Position numbers and translations under genes: made by a program
The notes under the pieces: model-generated
Databases searched by the model: none
What the model was told of the DNA's origin: nothing
What the model saw: only the letters and a program-made list of their open reading frames with translations
DNA from: UBA5543 sp964464965
GTDB taxonomy: Bacteria; Bacteroidota; Bacteroidia; Chitinophagales; Chitinophagaceae
NCBI GenBank assembly: GCA_964464965.1
Contig: CAYXHM010000001.1
Coordinates: 372,001 to 436,000 of the forward strand
DNA: 64,000 nucleotides
Reading direction: 5' to 3'
Shown here: positions 17,404 through 27,257 of the stretch, one piece after another
Position numbering within the stretch: position 1 is the stretch's first letter
Layout of the letters: every line of letters begins with the position of its first letter

Positions 17404-18681
17404 CTATTGCAGATGTACTTTAAATACCTGTTGGCTGCTTTCTGATTTCAGTTGTAACAGGTACAGTCCGGCCGGCTGGCCGGTTATATCAGCTTTCATA
17501 CTGTTGTCACCAGTATATACCATGTGGTCCGATGTTGAAACCATACGTCCTGTAATATCGGTTATGGTAACTGTACACGCTTCTGTATTGCGCGCATGTA
17601 CCCTGAAGATGATGCTACCGCTTGTCGGGTTAGGATAAATATTATTGATCTGCAGGTTTTGAACCACATCATCTACACCCAGCAGCCCGACCGCCGTCAG
17701 GTTAGACGGTTGCCATAAAGATATCAGCGGCGCTGTATTAAGTGCTGCTACCATTCTCGCTACCTGCCCTTTTGTGAACATTTTGTAACAGCTGGCATTA
17801 TAATCCATAAAATTTTCAGCATTCACGAGGCTGTTGTTGCAGTTTAAAGGAGTATTGGTTGTCTGATGGCACCCCTGCTGTTTATCGCACGGCGGGGTAT
17901 CTGCGATATTGTCGTTCGGCGCGCTGCAACCTCCTTCAAAAGTATGTATCAGGTTTAAGACGTGTCCGCATTCGTGTGTTAGTACAGACGAAAAACCAGG
18001 AACATTTACAGCATTATATGCCAGGTATTTGCCATTATAAACTATGCGGGCGTGTTTATTATCATACAGGCTTTTTATCGGGTACGTACCCACCCCCGAC
18101 TGGCCAAGGTCATTATTATCGTACAGGTCCACCATAACGTAAATGTTCAGGTACTTATAATTATCCCATGCTTCGGCTGCTATCTGCGCTAAATACTGCG
18201 AGGTACTATTCGCATAACCGGCTTTTTCAGGGTAATAAAGAATCCCTGTTGTAGGGTTGCCCGAGGGGTCTTTCCGCGCAAGCGCAAAAGTTATATCCAA
18301 TGTATCGCGCACAGGCATAAACTGGTTGTGCACTGTATTAAATCCGGCATTTAACCCATGGTAATCTTCATTCAGCCACTTTATCGCGGTTTTAATAAGC
18401 GTATCGTTTATTTTAAACCCACCTTGTACTGTGTCATATACGTGAAACACGACCGGTATGGTATATTGGGTTGTAGTACCTTTCGCAGCCTTATTGACAG
18501 TCGTAAAATCTTTTGTAAACTGTTCCAGTGCTATGCGCTCTGCTTCCATTACAGGATTAGCGTCGTAGTAATCCTGCATTAGTTCTGATGTGCCGCAAAA
18601 ACCAGTATTAAACTGTGCATGCAATTTATTGCTTATAAAAAGCAAGGAACATACCAGCCCGAGGACGCAATAGTGACGCAT
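17404..18681 (-). CDS. Secreted M43-type (pappalysin-like) metalloprotease with T9SS type A domain
   Basis: The 425-residue protein has a signal peptide, a metzincin-like catalytic domain and a C-terminal T9SS sorting domain. The zinc site is HECGHVLNLIH (about residues 238-248), followed by the TF and Cys-rich segment typical of M43 cytophagalysin-like proteases. The usual Gly of HExxHxxGxxH is Asn here. A MDYNASCYKMFTKGQ segment provides the Met-turn. The last 80 residues start with NIYPNPTSG and end in a strand-rich FKVHLQ tail, the standard type A cargo domain for export by T9SS. It is probably an extracellular or surface protease. Confidence 0.88.
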   Translation of the reverse strand: MRHYCVLGLVCSLLFISNKLHAQFNTGFCGTSELMQDYYDANPVMEAERIALEQFTKDFTTVNKAAKGTTTQYTIPVVFHVYDTVQGGFKINDTLIKTAIKWLNEDYHGLNAGFNTVHNQFMPVRDTLDITFALARKDPSGNPTTGILYYPEKAGYANSTSQYLAQIAAEAWDNYKYLNIYVMVDLYDNNDLGQSGVGTYPIKSLYDNKHARIVYNGKYLAYNAVNVPGFSSVLTHECGHVLNLIHTFEGGCSAPNDNIADTPPCDKQQGCHQTTNTPLNCNNSLVNAENFMDYNASCYKMFTKGQVARMVAALNTAPLISLWQPSNLTAVGLLGVDDVVQNLQINNIYPNPTSGSIIFRVHARNTEACTVTITDITGRMVSTSDHMVYTGDNSMKADITGQPAGLYLLQLKSESSQQVFKVHLQ

Positions 18682-18720
18682 GTTATTTTTTTTGTTAGAT
18701 CAACTTTGTTTCAAAAATAA

Positions 18721-18728
18721 CAAACTTA
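18721..18728 (-). promoter_or_regulatory. Candidate -7 element of the M43 protease gene
   Basis: On the minus strand this reads TAAGTTTG, matching TAnnTTTG, 39 bases before the protease ATG. A TTTG at 18755-18758 lies too far upstream for normal spacing, so only the -7 half is supported. Confidence 0.35.
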
Positions 18729-18788
18729 TACATGTAATAATGCCATAAGATTATCAAATTATCCCGACTCTTTTCATGCCTCATTAAT

Positions 18789-18796
18789 TACATTTG
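18789..18796 (+). promoter_or_regulatory. Candidate -7 element of the PLP decarboxylase gene
   Basis: TACATTTG matches TAnnTTTG and ends six bases before the ATG at 18803. No clear -33 TTTG is seen. If active it would produce an mRNA with almost no leader. Confidence 0.4.
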
Positions 18797-18802
18797 TTGG
18801 CT

Positions 18803-20263
18803 ATGACAAATGAAATTACCCGCAGGATATTGCAACTGGAACATGCTGCAAGGGTATTAGAACCGGGCAAAGACAAGCGTGAAACAGAAAAAAGTTCCGT
18901 ACAGGCCTATACAGATAAGTTTTTGGACCGGCTGGAAACAGCACCGGCTTTTATACAAAAGGGATTTGACGATGCTGTATTAAGCAATGTCGATTTTGCC
19001 ACTCCTACGGATATGCAGGATATTATGCAACTACTGGAGGAGCATATGGAAGACCCCGGTATCAACACCGCGCATGGCGGCCACCTGGGTTACATTCCCG
19101 GCGGCGGGTTGTATACTGCGGCATTGGGCGATTACCTGGCTGACGTTACGAATAAGTACGCCGGTGTATTTTATGCTTCTCCCGGTGCTGTCCGTATCGA
19201 AAACGCCCTGATAGAATGGACGGGTAAGCTAGTAGGCTACACCAAAGGTTTTGGGGGCAATATTACTTCAGGTGGCAGCATCGCCAACCTTGTAGCTATC
19301 ACCACTGCCAGGGATGCTAAGAAAATAAAGGCCAGGGATTTTGAACGTGTGGTGATATACACCACGGCACAGGCACACCATTGTGTGGACAAGGCTGTTA
19401 TCATAGCAGGCCTCAGGGAATGTATCACGAGGGATGTAGCTATGGATGCACAATTCAGGATGGATGTACATGCATTGGAGCAACAGGTAATTGCTGACAG
19501 AGAAGCAGGTTTGTTACCCTTTATGGTAATAGCCAATGCGGGCAGTACAGATGTGGGCGCTATAGATCCTTTAAAGCAGATAAGTGATGTAGCACAGGCG
19601 CATAATCTATGGATGCATGTAGATGCTGCCTACGGTGGATATTTCCTGCTGCTGGATGAATGCAGAGAGAAATTTGAGGGCATTGCATTGGCAGACTCTG
19701 TAGTGCTCGACCCGCATAAGGGTATGTTCCTGCCTTATGGTACAGGAATAGTATTGGTAAAACAGGTACACCACCTGCAAAATGCATTCGCCTACGAAGC
19801 AAATTATATGCAGGATACGGTAAGTACTGGTGAGGTAATATCTCCCGCTGATATTTCTCCTGAATTGAGTAAGCATTTCAGGGGGATGCGTATGTGGCTG
19901 CCTTTGAAACTGTACGGCGAACAGCCTTTTAAAGACTGCCTGCGCGAGAAAATATTGCTCACACAATACTTTACAGAACAAATACAGCAACTGGGGTTTG
20001 AAATTGTATGCCGGCCGCAGTTGTCTGTAGTTGCATACAGGTACGTGCCACAGCATAGCGATGCAAACGCGTTCAATAAACGCCTGGCAGAATTGATGCA
20101 TGAAGATGGCAGGATATTTATTTCGTCCACACAGCTGGATGGTATGTATGTATTGCGCTTCGCATGCCTGTCATTCCGTACGCACCTTTCGCATGTTGAT
20201 ATATTGCTGGCTATGTTTAAAAAACATACAGGGGCATTGCTACAAAGTTGGCCGGAAAACTAA
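18803..20263 (+). CDS. PLP-dependent group II amino acid decarboxylase
   Basis: The 486-residue protein belongs to the pyridoxal-dependent decarboxylase family (aromatic amino acid, glutamate and related decarboxylases). The PLP-binding Lys is at about residue 306 in VLDPHKGMFLPYGTG. Other family elements are NITSGGSIANLVAI, ANAGSTDVGAIDPL and HVDAAYGGYF. The substrate cannot be decided; the overall look is closer to aromatic-L-amino-acid or diaminobutyrate-type enzymes than to GadB. The ATG at 18803 is used rather than an earlier TTG. The acyltransferase gene begins seven bases after its stop. Confidence 0.88.
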   Translation: MTNEITRRILQLEHAARVLEPGKDKRETEKSSVQAYTDKFLDRLETAPAFIQKGFDDAVLSNVDFATPTDMQDIMQLLEEHMEDPGINTAHGGHLGYIPGGGLYTAALGDYLADVTNKYAGVFYASPGAVRIENALIEWTGKLVGYTKGFGGNITSGGSIANLVAITTARDAKKIKARDFERVVIYTTAQAHHCVDKAVIIAGLRECITRDVAMDAQFRMDVHALEQQVIADREAGLLPFMVIANAGSTDVGAIDPLKQISDVAQAHNLWMHVDAAYGGYFLLLDECREKFEGIALADSVVLDPHKGMFLPYGTGIVLVKQVHHLQNAFAYEANYMQDTVSTGEVISPADISPELSKHFRGMRMWLPLKLYGEQPFKDCLREKILLTQYFTEQIQQLGFEIVCRPQLSVVAYRYVPQHSDANAFNKRLAELMHEDGRIFISSTQLDGMYVLRFACLSFRTHLSHVDILLAMFKKHTGALLQSWPEN

Positions 20264-20269
20264 ATAGAA

Positions 20270-21373
20270 TTGAAAGAAAACACCATACAGGCAAGAAGGC
20301 ATTTTCATACGTTCGATGCGTTAAGGTTCCTTGCGTTCTTCAAAGTGTTTTTATTGCATATACCCATCACTGCATTCCCATGGTTCAACTACCTGCGTGC
20401 CGGCGGGGGCATAGGCGTACAGTTTTTTTTCGTTCTGAGCGGATTCCTTATTACCTATATCATAGTGGATGAGCAACAACGAAATGGGCAATTTAACCTG
20501 AAACATTTCTTTGTACGACGCATTCTGAGAATATGGCCTTTGTATTACCTGATGATAGGCCTGGCCTTTGCCATGCCCTATATTACTGAGCAGATATTGC
20601 ACACTCCTCAATCGGCCGAAGGCTATCAGCCTGAATGGTGGAAATCTTTGCTCTTCTTGGAAAATTATAAAATGATGGCCACGGGTGGGCATCCTAATGT
20701 TTCCCCCCTGGGTGTTATGTGGTCGCTGTGCATCGAGGAGCATTTTTACATCGCCTGGGGTTTGCTGCTATATTTTTTAAAAAAGTATGTTCCTGCTATT
20801 ATAGGTATAAGTATCATAGTGGGTATTCTCAGCCGGTATGTGTATGCTGTGCAGGGTATTCCGGCTTTGGATATCCTCACTAATATAGACCTGTTTGCCT
20901 ACGGCGCAATACCGGGCTTCATGCTGGCTGCCAATCATAACAGAACTGAAAGCAGGATATTGGCTATTCCCAACACCGTAAAGTATTCCCTGGCCGTGCT
21001 CACAATTGCAGCAGTTATAGTATGTTCACAATATACCGGCGATGAGTTTGCTTTTATGTGGCTCACCTCGCTACTGGGCATGTTGTTCAGCCTTGTCATC
21101 ATCTTTACATTACCACACAGCACAGGCTTCAGCATCAGCGATAAAAATATACTCAGCAAACTAGGGATATACACTTACGGTTTGTACCTGTACCATACTT
21201 TAGTCATCAATCTCTTATTAAAACTTTTTCCTGAAACAGGTCTTGATACACATACCGGTGTGGGAGCGTTTGTGTTTATAAGCCTATCCCTGCTATTAAC
21301 CATTGGCTGTAGTATGGTGTCCTACCATCTTTTTGAAAAACACTTCCTGAAGTTAAAAAGGTATTTTCGATGA
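20270..21373 (+). CDS. Acyltransferase 3 family membrane protein (OafA/YrhL-like)
   Basis: This 367-residue integral membrane protein has about ten hydrophobic segments. The N-terminal FDALRFLAFFKVFLLH carries the conserved Arg and active His, and RAGGGIGVQFFFVLSGFLITY is the next family signature. These proteins acylate sugars or other envelope molecules. No ATG precedes the conserved region and an in-frame stop lies just upstream, so a TTG start at 20270 is the best choice. The seven-base gap to the decarboxylase gene suggests a two-gene operon, which raises the possibility that the acyl acceptor or product is an amine-derived envelope compound (inference). Confidence 0.85.
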   Translation: MKENTIQARRHFHTFDALRFLAFFKVFLLHIPITAFPWFNYLRAGGGIGVQFFFVLSGFLITYIIVDEQQRNGQFNLKHFFVRRILRIWPLYYLMIGLAFAMPYITEQILHTPQSAEGYQPEWWKSLLFLENYKMMATGGHPNVSPLGVMWSLCIEEHFYIAWGLLLYFLKKYVPAIIGISIIVGILSRYVYAVQGIPALDILTNIDLFAYGAIPGFMLAANHNRTESRILAIPNTVKYSLAVLTIAAVIVCSQYTGDEFAFMWLTSLLGMLFSLVIIFTLPHSTGFSISDKNILSKLGIYTYGLYLYHTLVINLLLKLFPETGLDTHTGVGAFVFISLSLLLTIGCSMVSYHLFEKHFLKLKRYFR

Positions 21374-21420
21374 TTAAATCTTCTCATATTTGTATATGAT
21401 TTTCGCTATTAAATAGCAAC

Positions 21421-23109
21421 ATGACAGTTAAACGCAACATCCGCACACAATTATGGTATGCAATAACATGCTTGTTATTGGCGCTGCACACCAATGCCGG
21501 ATTTGCACAGGGTGAAAACAATGTATGGGCTTTTGGCCTTGGCGCAGGGTTTGATTTCAGCACCTCCCCGCCAACATTTTTCAGGTCGCAGGCATATACC
21601 GCAGAGGGTTGCGCCACAGTATGCAATAGTGAAGGTCTGCTACAGTTTTACAGCGATGGGAAGCATGTATGGGACAGGAACGGCGACGTGATGCGCAATG
21701 GAGACGGCATCCTGGGCAACTGGGGCGGCGCTGCAACTATGGGCTCCGCGACGCAAGGGGTAGCTATAGTTCCGTTTATAAACGACATCGACAAGTATTA
21801 CATATTCACGGTTGATTGTACAGAGAATATTTACAAACCACGGCTGCCGGGCTACCTTAGATATTCCATTGTAGATATGTCGCTGAACAGTGGCCTTGGC
21901 GAAGTGGTAGAAAAAAACATAGTATTAGATACAGGCACCGGTGAGAAGATGATTGTGGTAAGGGGCGGGCAATGTCATTTATGGCTGTTGGTTCATATGC
22001 ACAGCACCGGCGAGTTTAAAGCCTATAAAATTGACGATACAGGAAAAATACACGAAGGAATATCTTCCTTCACCAGTTCTTTTGATGACAGCACCATACA
22101 GGCCAATTACAAAATGTACATGGTAGGCGAAATGAAAGTTTCACCGGATGCCAGGCTCATTGCGTTAACTACCGGTCGTTTGGTATCAGGCGAAAATGCT
22201 GTTGAATTATATCGTTTCAATTTCAGGACGGGTAGGGTCAGCGACCCCATTCAGATATACAGTGATAAGAATTCCCTGTACGGGCTCAGTTTTTCACCCA
22301 GCAGCAGACTGCTATACATTGGTGCGGGCGATGGAAGCGGAAGGGGCTCGCCGCTTATGCAGTTTGATGTTTCTGCTTTTCCGGACAGCATCGCCTTAAC
22401 AAAATCACGCATGCCAATAGCAACAACAGCAGGCATGGGTGGTATGAGGATAGGCCCGGATGGTAAAATATACATCACCTCGCAAAGCACAGATATCATT
22501 CATTGTATCAATAATCCTGACGAAAGAGGGAAGGCATGTAACCTTACAGTGCTGGATTATGCCTTGCCCGACTCTGTACGTTTCATGCTCGGGTTTGGCA
22601 ACCATGTATATTCCTACAACGATGTAAGAAGACCCACGGTGTATAACAGGCACGATACTTTTCTATGCCGTGGTGAAACAGCAATTGAATTATCCGCCCC
22701 GGAAGGCTATGCATCCTACACCTGGTACGATGGCAGTACTGGCAGGCAAAAAATAGCATACGGGAAAAATATATGGGTACGCAGCAAAGATAACTGCAGG
22801 GAGGTAATTGATACTTTCAATGTTAATCCTTGTAACGATTGCCTGTATATGCCAACAGCCTTTTCGCCTAACAATGATGGAAAAAATGATCGCTTCCGCC
22901 CGGTTGCCAGGTTACTGAACTATTTTCATATTTATATTTATGACAGATGGGGTACACTGGTTTATCATTCAGATAATGTAAACGATGGCTGGAACGGCAT
23001 GAACGCATCCGACCTGTGCGATGTAGGCACCTATTTCTATTACATAAAAGCGCAATGCTACGAGGGAATTGAGTTTATATTAAAGGGAGATGTCACCTTA
23101 ATAAGATGA
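21421..23109 (+). CDS. Secreted T9SS type B cargo protein, first of a tandem pair
   Basis: The 562-residue product starts with a signal peptide (ACLLLALHTNAGFAQ-like) and ends in a gliding-motility-associated C-terminal (CHU_C, type B) domain: YMPTAFSPNNDGKNDRFRP, then YIYDRWGTLVYHSD, and the final ILKGDVTLIR strand. Between them is a beta-propeller-like region with blades such as GGMRIGPDGKIYITS and a Cys-containing segment just before the CHU_C domain. Type B domains mark proteins for T9SS export. The neighbouring gene is a close paralogue. Function beyond export is unknown. Confidence 0.85.
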   Translation: MTVKRNIRTQLWYAITCLLLALHTNAGFAQGENNVWAFGLGAGFDFSTSPPTFFRSQAYTAEGCATVCNSEGLLQFYSDGKHVWDRNGDVMRNGDGILGNWGGAATMGSATQGVAIVPFINDIDKYYIFTVDCTENIYKPRLPGYLRYSIVDMSLNSGLGEVVEKNIVLDTGTGEKMIVVRGGQCHLWLLVHMHSTGEFKAYKIDDTGKIHEGISSFTSSFDDSTIQANYKMYMVGEMKVSPDARLIALTTGRLVSGENAVELYRFNFRTGRVSDPIQIYSDKNSLYGLSFSPSSRLLYIGAGDGSGRGSPLMQFDVSAFPDSIALTKSRMPIATTAGMGGMRIGPDGKIYITSQSTDIIHCINNPDERGKACNLTVLDYALPDSVRFMLGFGNHVYSYNDVRRPTVYNRHDTFLCRGETAIELSAPEGYASYTWYDGSTGRQKIAYGKNIWVRSKDNCREVIDTFNVNPCNDCLYMPTAFSPNNDGKNDRFRPVARLLNYFHIYIYDRWGTLVYHSDNVNDGWNGMNASDLCDVGTYFYYIKAQCYEGIEFILKGDVTLIR

Positions 23110-23170
23110 TATTGCAATTTTTAGGGCGTACAGGCAATATTCGTGCACGTTTTTTGTTATTAGGTAGTTG

Positions 23171-24871
23171 ATGAAATACATGTTGAGTCGCACTACTATA
23201 ACGTATGCTACTATTCTTTTTTTGATGATGTTGCACGCCGCCGATGTATCAGCGCAGGGCGAGAATAATATCTGGACCTTCGGCATCGGTGCAGGATTAA
23301 ATTTCAATTTGGGTGAGCCGCAATTTTTTATTTCTAAGTCAAATACCAGCGAAGGTTGCGCAACGATATGTAATAGTTCAGGAGAATTGTTGTTTTATTC
23401 AGACGGTTTAACCATCAGGGATAGGACCCATGCTGTCATGCCTAATGGTAATGGCATCCTGGGTAATCATGGAGGCTGGTCGACCAGGGGGTCAGCAACA
23501 CAAGGCGTAGCCATAGCCAGGGCTATACAAGATACTAACAAGTACTACGTGTTTACTGTCGACTGTACTGAAGCTATTTCGTCGCCACATGCGCCCGGCT
23601 ATTTAAGATATGCTATTGTGGATATGTCGCTGAACGGCGGGTTAGGCGACGTGATAAACAAAAATATTGTGTTGGATAGCGGCACATCTGAAAAGATGAT
23701 CATCACAAAAGGTGCAGGATGCTTTTACTGGTTGCTGGTGCGTAAATATAGTTCATCACAATTTAAGGCGTTTAAGATAGACGCACAGGGGATAAGTACA
23801 GATGGTAAAGTATCATTGGCCACCAGTTTTTCCGACCAGGACACTGTTGGCCAGTTGAGGTTATATATGATCGGGGAAATGAAAATATCTCCTGACCAGA
23901 AACTAATTGCATTAACAACATCAGGCAGGGGCGCTTTGAATGGTATTGAAGTGTGTGATTTTAATAATGCCACGGGTATGGTTTCTAATGCCCGGATGAT
24001 TTACAACGTAGCTGATAATGGAGGAAATCAATTTTTGTACGGTATTGAGTTTGCTCCTGGTGGCAGGTTATTGTACATAGCAACAGGCAGGGGGGGCTCG
24101 CAGGTGAAAATGAACCTGCTGCAGTTGGACATTTCTTTGCTGCCAGATGTAAATGCTGTAGTAAATTCAATGATGAGAATAAGCCCGGAAGGTGTTTTCG
24201 GGGGAATGCGTAAAGGCCCGGACGGCAAGCTTTACATCACGGGTTATAATAATACAATTCTTCATTGCATTAATGATCCTGATAAACGTGGGGATTCCTG
24301 CAAACTGGCGCCACTTGAATTTGATATGCCGGATACTATACGCACACAGATGGGTTTCGGCAACCATATTTATTCATGGAATGACCTGGTTAGAAAACCC
24401 ATTTATACAACACACGATACTTTTCTGTGTGGTAATGAAAGTAGCGTAGAAATATCTGCTCCGGAAGAATATAGCTTATACACATGGCACGATGGGAGTA
24501 CTGTGCAAACAAGAAAAATAAGCGGTAGAAATATATGGGTGCGCAGTAAAGATGAATGCCGCGAACAGGTAGATACCTTCAATGTTTACAATTGCAACGA
24601 ATGCCTTTACCTGCCCAACGCCTTTTCTCCAAACAACGATGGCAGGAACGATCTTTTCCGTGCTTTAGGCAGACATATCGGCTATTTTGAAATTTATATT
24701 TACAACCGCTGGGGCAACCTGGTCTACCGGTCCAAAGATATTTCCGCCGGCTGGAATGGCATGCAGGGCGCTGACATATGCGATATAGGTACTTATTTCT
24801 ATTATGTAAAAGCCCGTTGCAGCGGCGGTACCGACTTTATCTTGAAAGGAGATGTCACGTTAATAAGATGA
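23171..24871 (+). CDS. Secreted T9SS type B cargo protein, second of a tandem pair
   Basis: This 566-residue protein is a paralogue of its upstream neighbour along the whole length, including the mature start GENNIWTFGIGAGLNF, the propeller region (GGMRKGPDGKLYITG), the domain junction CNECLYLPNAFSPNNDG and the end ILKGDVTLIR. The ATG at 23171 is used; a TTG just before it would add one residue. The near-identical bases around and just past both stop codons show that the pair arose by tandem duplication. Diverged propeller surfaces may give the two proteins different ligands (inference). Confidence 0.85.
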   Translation: MKYMLSRTTITYATILFLMMLHAADVSAQGENNIWTFGIGAGLNFNLGEPQFFISKSNTSEGCATICNSSGELLFYSDGLTIRDRTHAVMPNGNGILGNHGGWSTRGSATQGVAIARAIQDTNKYYVFTVDCTEAISSPHAPGYLRYAIVDMSLNGGLGDVINKNIVLDSGTSEKMIITKGAGCFYWLLVRKYSSSQFKAFKIDAQGISTDGKVSLATSFSDQDTVGQLRLYMIGEMKISPDQKLIALTTSGRGALNGIEVCDFNNATGMVSNARMIYNVADNGGNQFLYGIEFAPGGRLLYIATGRGGSQVKMNLLQLDISLLPDVNAVVNSMMRISPEGVFGGMRKGPDGKLYITGYNNTILHCINDPDKRGDSCKLAPLEFDMPDTIRTQMGFGNHIYSWNDLVRKPIYTTHDTFLCGNESSVEISAPEEYSLYTWHDGSTVQTRKISGRNIWVRSKDECREQVDTFNVYNCNECLYLPNAFSPNNDGRNDLFRALGRHIGYFEIYIYNRWGNLVYRSKDISAGWNGMQGADICDIGTYFYYVKARCSGGTDFILKGDVTLIR

Positions 24872-24876
24872 TATTG

Positions 24877-24884
24877 TAATTTTG
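24877..24884 (+). promoter_or_regulatory. Candidate -7 element of the M16 peptidase gene
   Basis: TAATTTTG matches TAnnTTTG and ends 22 bases before the ATG of the M16 peptidase gene. It lies in the segment shared with the 3' flank of the upstream paralogue, where the matching bases (CAATTTTT) no longer fit the consensus. No clear -33 element was found. Confidence 0.35.
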
Positions 24885-24906
24885 CCCCTCTACAACGAGA
24901 AAAATT

Positions 24907-26148
24907 ATGATACAGTTTGAACGGTTTACACTGGAAAATGGATTGAGGGTAATAGTGCATCATGATAGCAACACGCCTATGGTGGCGGTAAACGTACTGT
25001 ATGATGTAGGCGCGCGCGATGAGGACGAACAGCGTACAGGCTTCGCCCATTTGTTTGAGCACCTGATGTTTGGCGGCTCAGCCAATATTCCTGAATATGA
25101 CGAACCATTGCAGATGGCTGGTGGCGAAAACAACGCTTACACAACAAACGACATCACCAATTACTACGTACAGCTTCCGCTGCAAAATATAGAAACGGCT
25201 TTCTGGCTGGAAAGCGACCGTATGAATGAACTGGCCTTCAGCGAGAAAAGCCTGGACGTACAACGCAAGGTAGTATGCGAAGAATTTAAGGAACATTATA
25301 TAAACAAACCTTACGGTAACGCATGGGACCTGTTGCGCTCACTCGCCTATACCACGCACCCGTATAAGTGGATGACGATAGGCAAGGAACTGAAACATAT
25401 AGAAGAAGCGCAACTGGAAGATGTAAAGAATTTCTTTTACAAACACTACCGTCCGTCAAACGCAGTACTATGTGTAGCGGGCAACGTTACAACGGAACAG
25501 GTAAAAACATTGGCAGAAAAATGGTTCGGCAGCATACCAGCGGGCAACAAATACGTACGCAACATTCCGCAGGAGCCAAGGCAGGAAGCTGCAAATGTGC
25601 AGACCTTTGAAGCCGATGTACCGCTAAATGCGATATATAAAGCATGGCATATTGAGAGCAGGTTATCCCCCGGTTATTATGCTATAGACCTTATTACAGA
25701 AATTATGGGCAATGGCATTGCATCGCGCCTGCACCAGAAGCTGGTAAAAGAGGTACAATTATTCAGCAACATAAATTGTTATCATACCGGCAGCTTAGAC
25801 CCCGGCATGCTGGTAATAGAGGGTAAGATAGTAGAAGGAAAAACCCCTGAAGAAGCAGATGCTGCCATCAATACCGAAGTAGAAAAACTATTGGCAGAAG
25901 GTGTAACGGAAGAAGAATTGGCAAAGGCTAAAAACAAGATCGAATCGATGATGGAGTTTGAAGACATGAGCTTGTTATCAAGGGCGAACAACCTGGCGTT
26001 TTACGAACTGCTGGGCGATGCTGCCATGATCAACCAGGAATGGGATAAGTACAACGCCGTTACCACAGAGGTGCTGATGGCTACCGCAAGGCACACTTTC
26101 AGGCCGGAGAACAGCAATACATTATTTTACAAGAAGAAGTCTAACTAA
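24907..26148 (+). CDS. M16-family zinc peptidase (pitrilysin/MPP-like)
   Basis: The 413-residue protein is an M16B peptidase with the inverted zinc motif HLFEH at about residues 48-52 and the distal acidic ligand in the VVCEEFKEHYINKPYG region. The chain has two halves of the typical M16 fold: an N-terminal catalytic half, then an inactive half from about residue 215 with SPGYYAIDLITEIMGNG. No signal peptide is visible, so it is probably cytoplasmic or periplasmic through another route. It likely degrades peptides. In many Bacteroidota M16B genes come in active/inactive pairs; here only one copy is present. Confidence 0.9.
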   Translation: MIQFERFTLENGLRVIVHHDSNTPMVAVNVLYDVGARDEDEQRTGFAHLFEHLMFGGSANIPEYDEPLQMAGGENNAYTTNDITNYYVQLPLQNIETAFWLESDRMNELAFSEKSLDVQRKVVCEEFKEHYINKPYGNAWDLLRSLAYTTHPYKWMTIGKELKHIEEAQLEDVKNFFYKHYRPSNAVLCVAGNVTTEQVKTLAEKWFGSIPAGNKYVRNIPQEPRQEAANVQTFEADVPLNAIYKAWHIESRLSPGYYAIDLITEIMGNGIASRLHQKLVKEVQLFSNINCYHTGSLDPGMLVIEGKIVEGKTPEEADAAINTEVEKLLAEGVTEEELAKAKNKIESMMEFEDMSLLSRANNLAFYELLGDAAMINQEWDKYNAVTTEVLMATARHTFRPENSNTLFYKKKSN

Positions 26149-26164
26149 ACATATATACACGCCC

Positions 26165-27169
26165 ATGCTTTTTGAAGGCAGCTTTACCGCAGATAATACA
26201 TTCAGCAACCGCATTACTACCCTGTTTGGCATAAAGTACCCTATAATACAGGCAGGCATGATATGGGCATCTGGCTGGCGCCTGGCATCGGCCGTGAGCA
26301 ATGCCGGTGGGCTGGGCATGATAGGTGCGGGCAGCATGTACCCCGAAGTACTGCGTGAACATATACAAAAATGCAAAGCTGCTACAGACAAACCATATGC
26401 GGTAAACCTGCCATTACTTTATCCTGATATTGATAAACACATAGCCATCATACTGGAAGAAAAAGTACCCATCGTATTTACATCTGCCGGCAATCCTAAA
26501 ACATGGACGAAGACGCTGAAGGATGCGGGCATAAAAGTAGTGCACGTAGTAAGCAGCGCTAAGTTTGCCAGGAAGAGCGAGGAAGCGGGTGTAGATGCTG
26601 TTGTGGCTGAAGGCTTTGAAGCGGGTGGCCACAATGGGCGGGAAGAAACAACCACACTCTGCCTGATACCCATGGTACGACAGGCGGTGAGCATTCCAGT
26701 AATAGCAGCAGGAGGTATCGCCACGGGCCGTGGCATGTTTGCAGTAATGGCACTTGGCACTGAGGGCGTGCAGGTAGGCAGCCGGTTTGTTTGCAGCCCG
26801 GAGGCATCCAGCCACCAGAACTTTAAAGAGGCCGTAGTGAAAGCCAAAGAAGGTGATACTGTTTTAACGTTAAAACAACTCACACCAGTAAGGCTTATCC
26901 GTAATGACTTTTACGCCCGCGTGGCCGAAGCGGAAGCCGCATGTGCAACTACCGGGCAGTTGAATGAGTTATTAGGCCGTGCCCGTGCCAAAAAAGGGAT
27001 GTTTGAAGGTGACCTGGCAGAAGGCGAACTGGAAATAGGACAAATAAGCGGCCTCATCAACGACATAAAACCCGCAGGGGAAATAGTTGCTGAAATATGG
27101 AATGAGTTTAAAGCTACTGCGGAGCAGCCATTTACATACCGATCTGCTTCCTCATTAATTAAACTTTAA
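26165..27169 (+). CDS. Nitronate monooxygenase-family flavoprotein (NMO/FabK-like)
   Basis: The 334-residue protein is a TIM-barrel FMN enzyme of the 2-nitropropane dioxygenase/nitronate monooxygenase family. Visible elements are YPIIQAGMIWASGWRLAS at the N-terminus, SNAGGLGMIGAGS, FEAGGHNG with the conserved His, and the phosphate-binding IAAGGIATGRG and GVQVGSRF. Such enzymes oxidise alkyl nitronates or, in the FabK branch, reduce enoyl-ACP. Because fabI is also in this window, an NMO-type role is more likely, but the substrate is not determined. It starts 16 bases after the M16 peptidase gene. Confidence 0.85.
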   Translation: MLFEGSFTADNTFSNRITTLFGIKYPIIQAGMIWASGWRLASAVSNAGGLGMIGAGSMYPEVLREHIQKCKAATDKPYAVNLPLLYPDIDKHIAIILEEKVPIVFTSAGNPKTWTKTLKDAGIKVVHVVSSAKFARKSEEAGVDAVVAEGFEAGGHNGREETTTLCLIPMVRQAVSIPVIAAGGIATGRGMFAVMALGTEGVQVGSRFVCSPEASSHQNFKEAVVKAKEGDTVLTLKQLTPVRLIRNDFYARVAEAEAACATTGQLNELLGRARAKKGMFEGDLAEGELEIGQISGLINDIKPAGEIVAEIWNEFKATAEQPFTYRSASSLIKL

Positions 27170-27257
27170 TATAGCATACTTCTATATATTGGCTTTTAGT
27201 GCGCAGTAATTGAAATTTAAGCGTTTCTTTGCATATAGAGACAAATACATATAGAGG

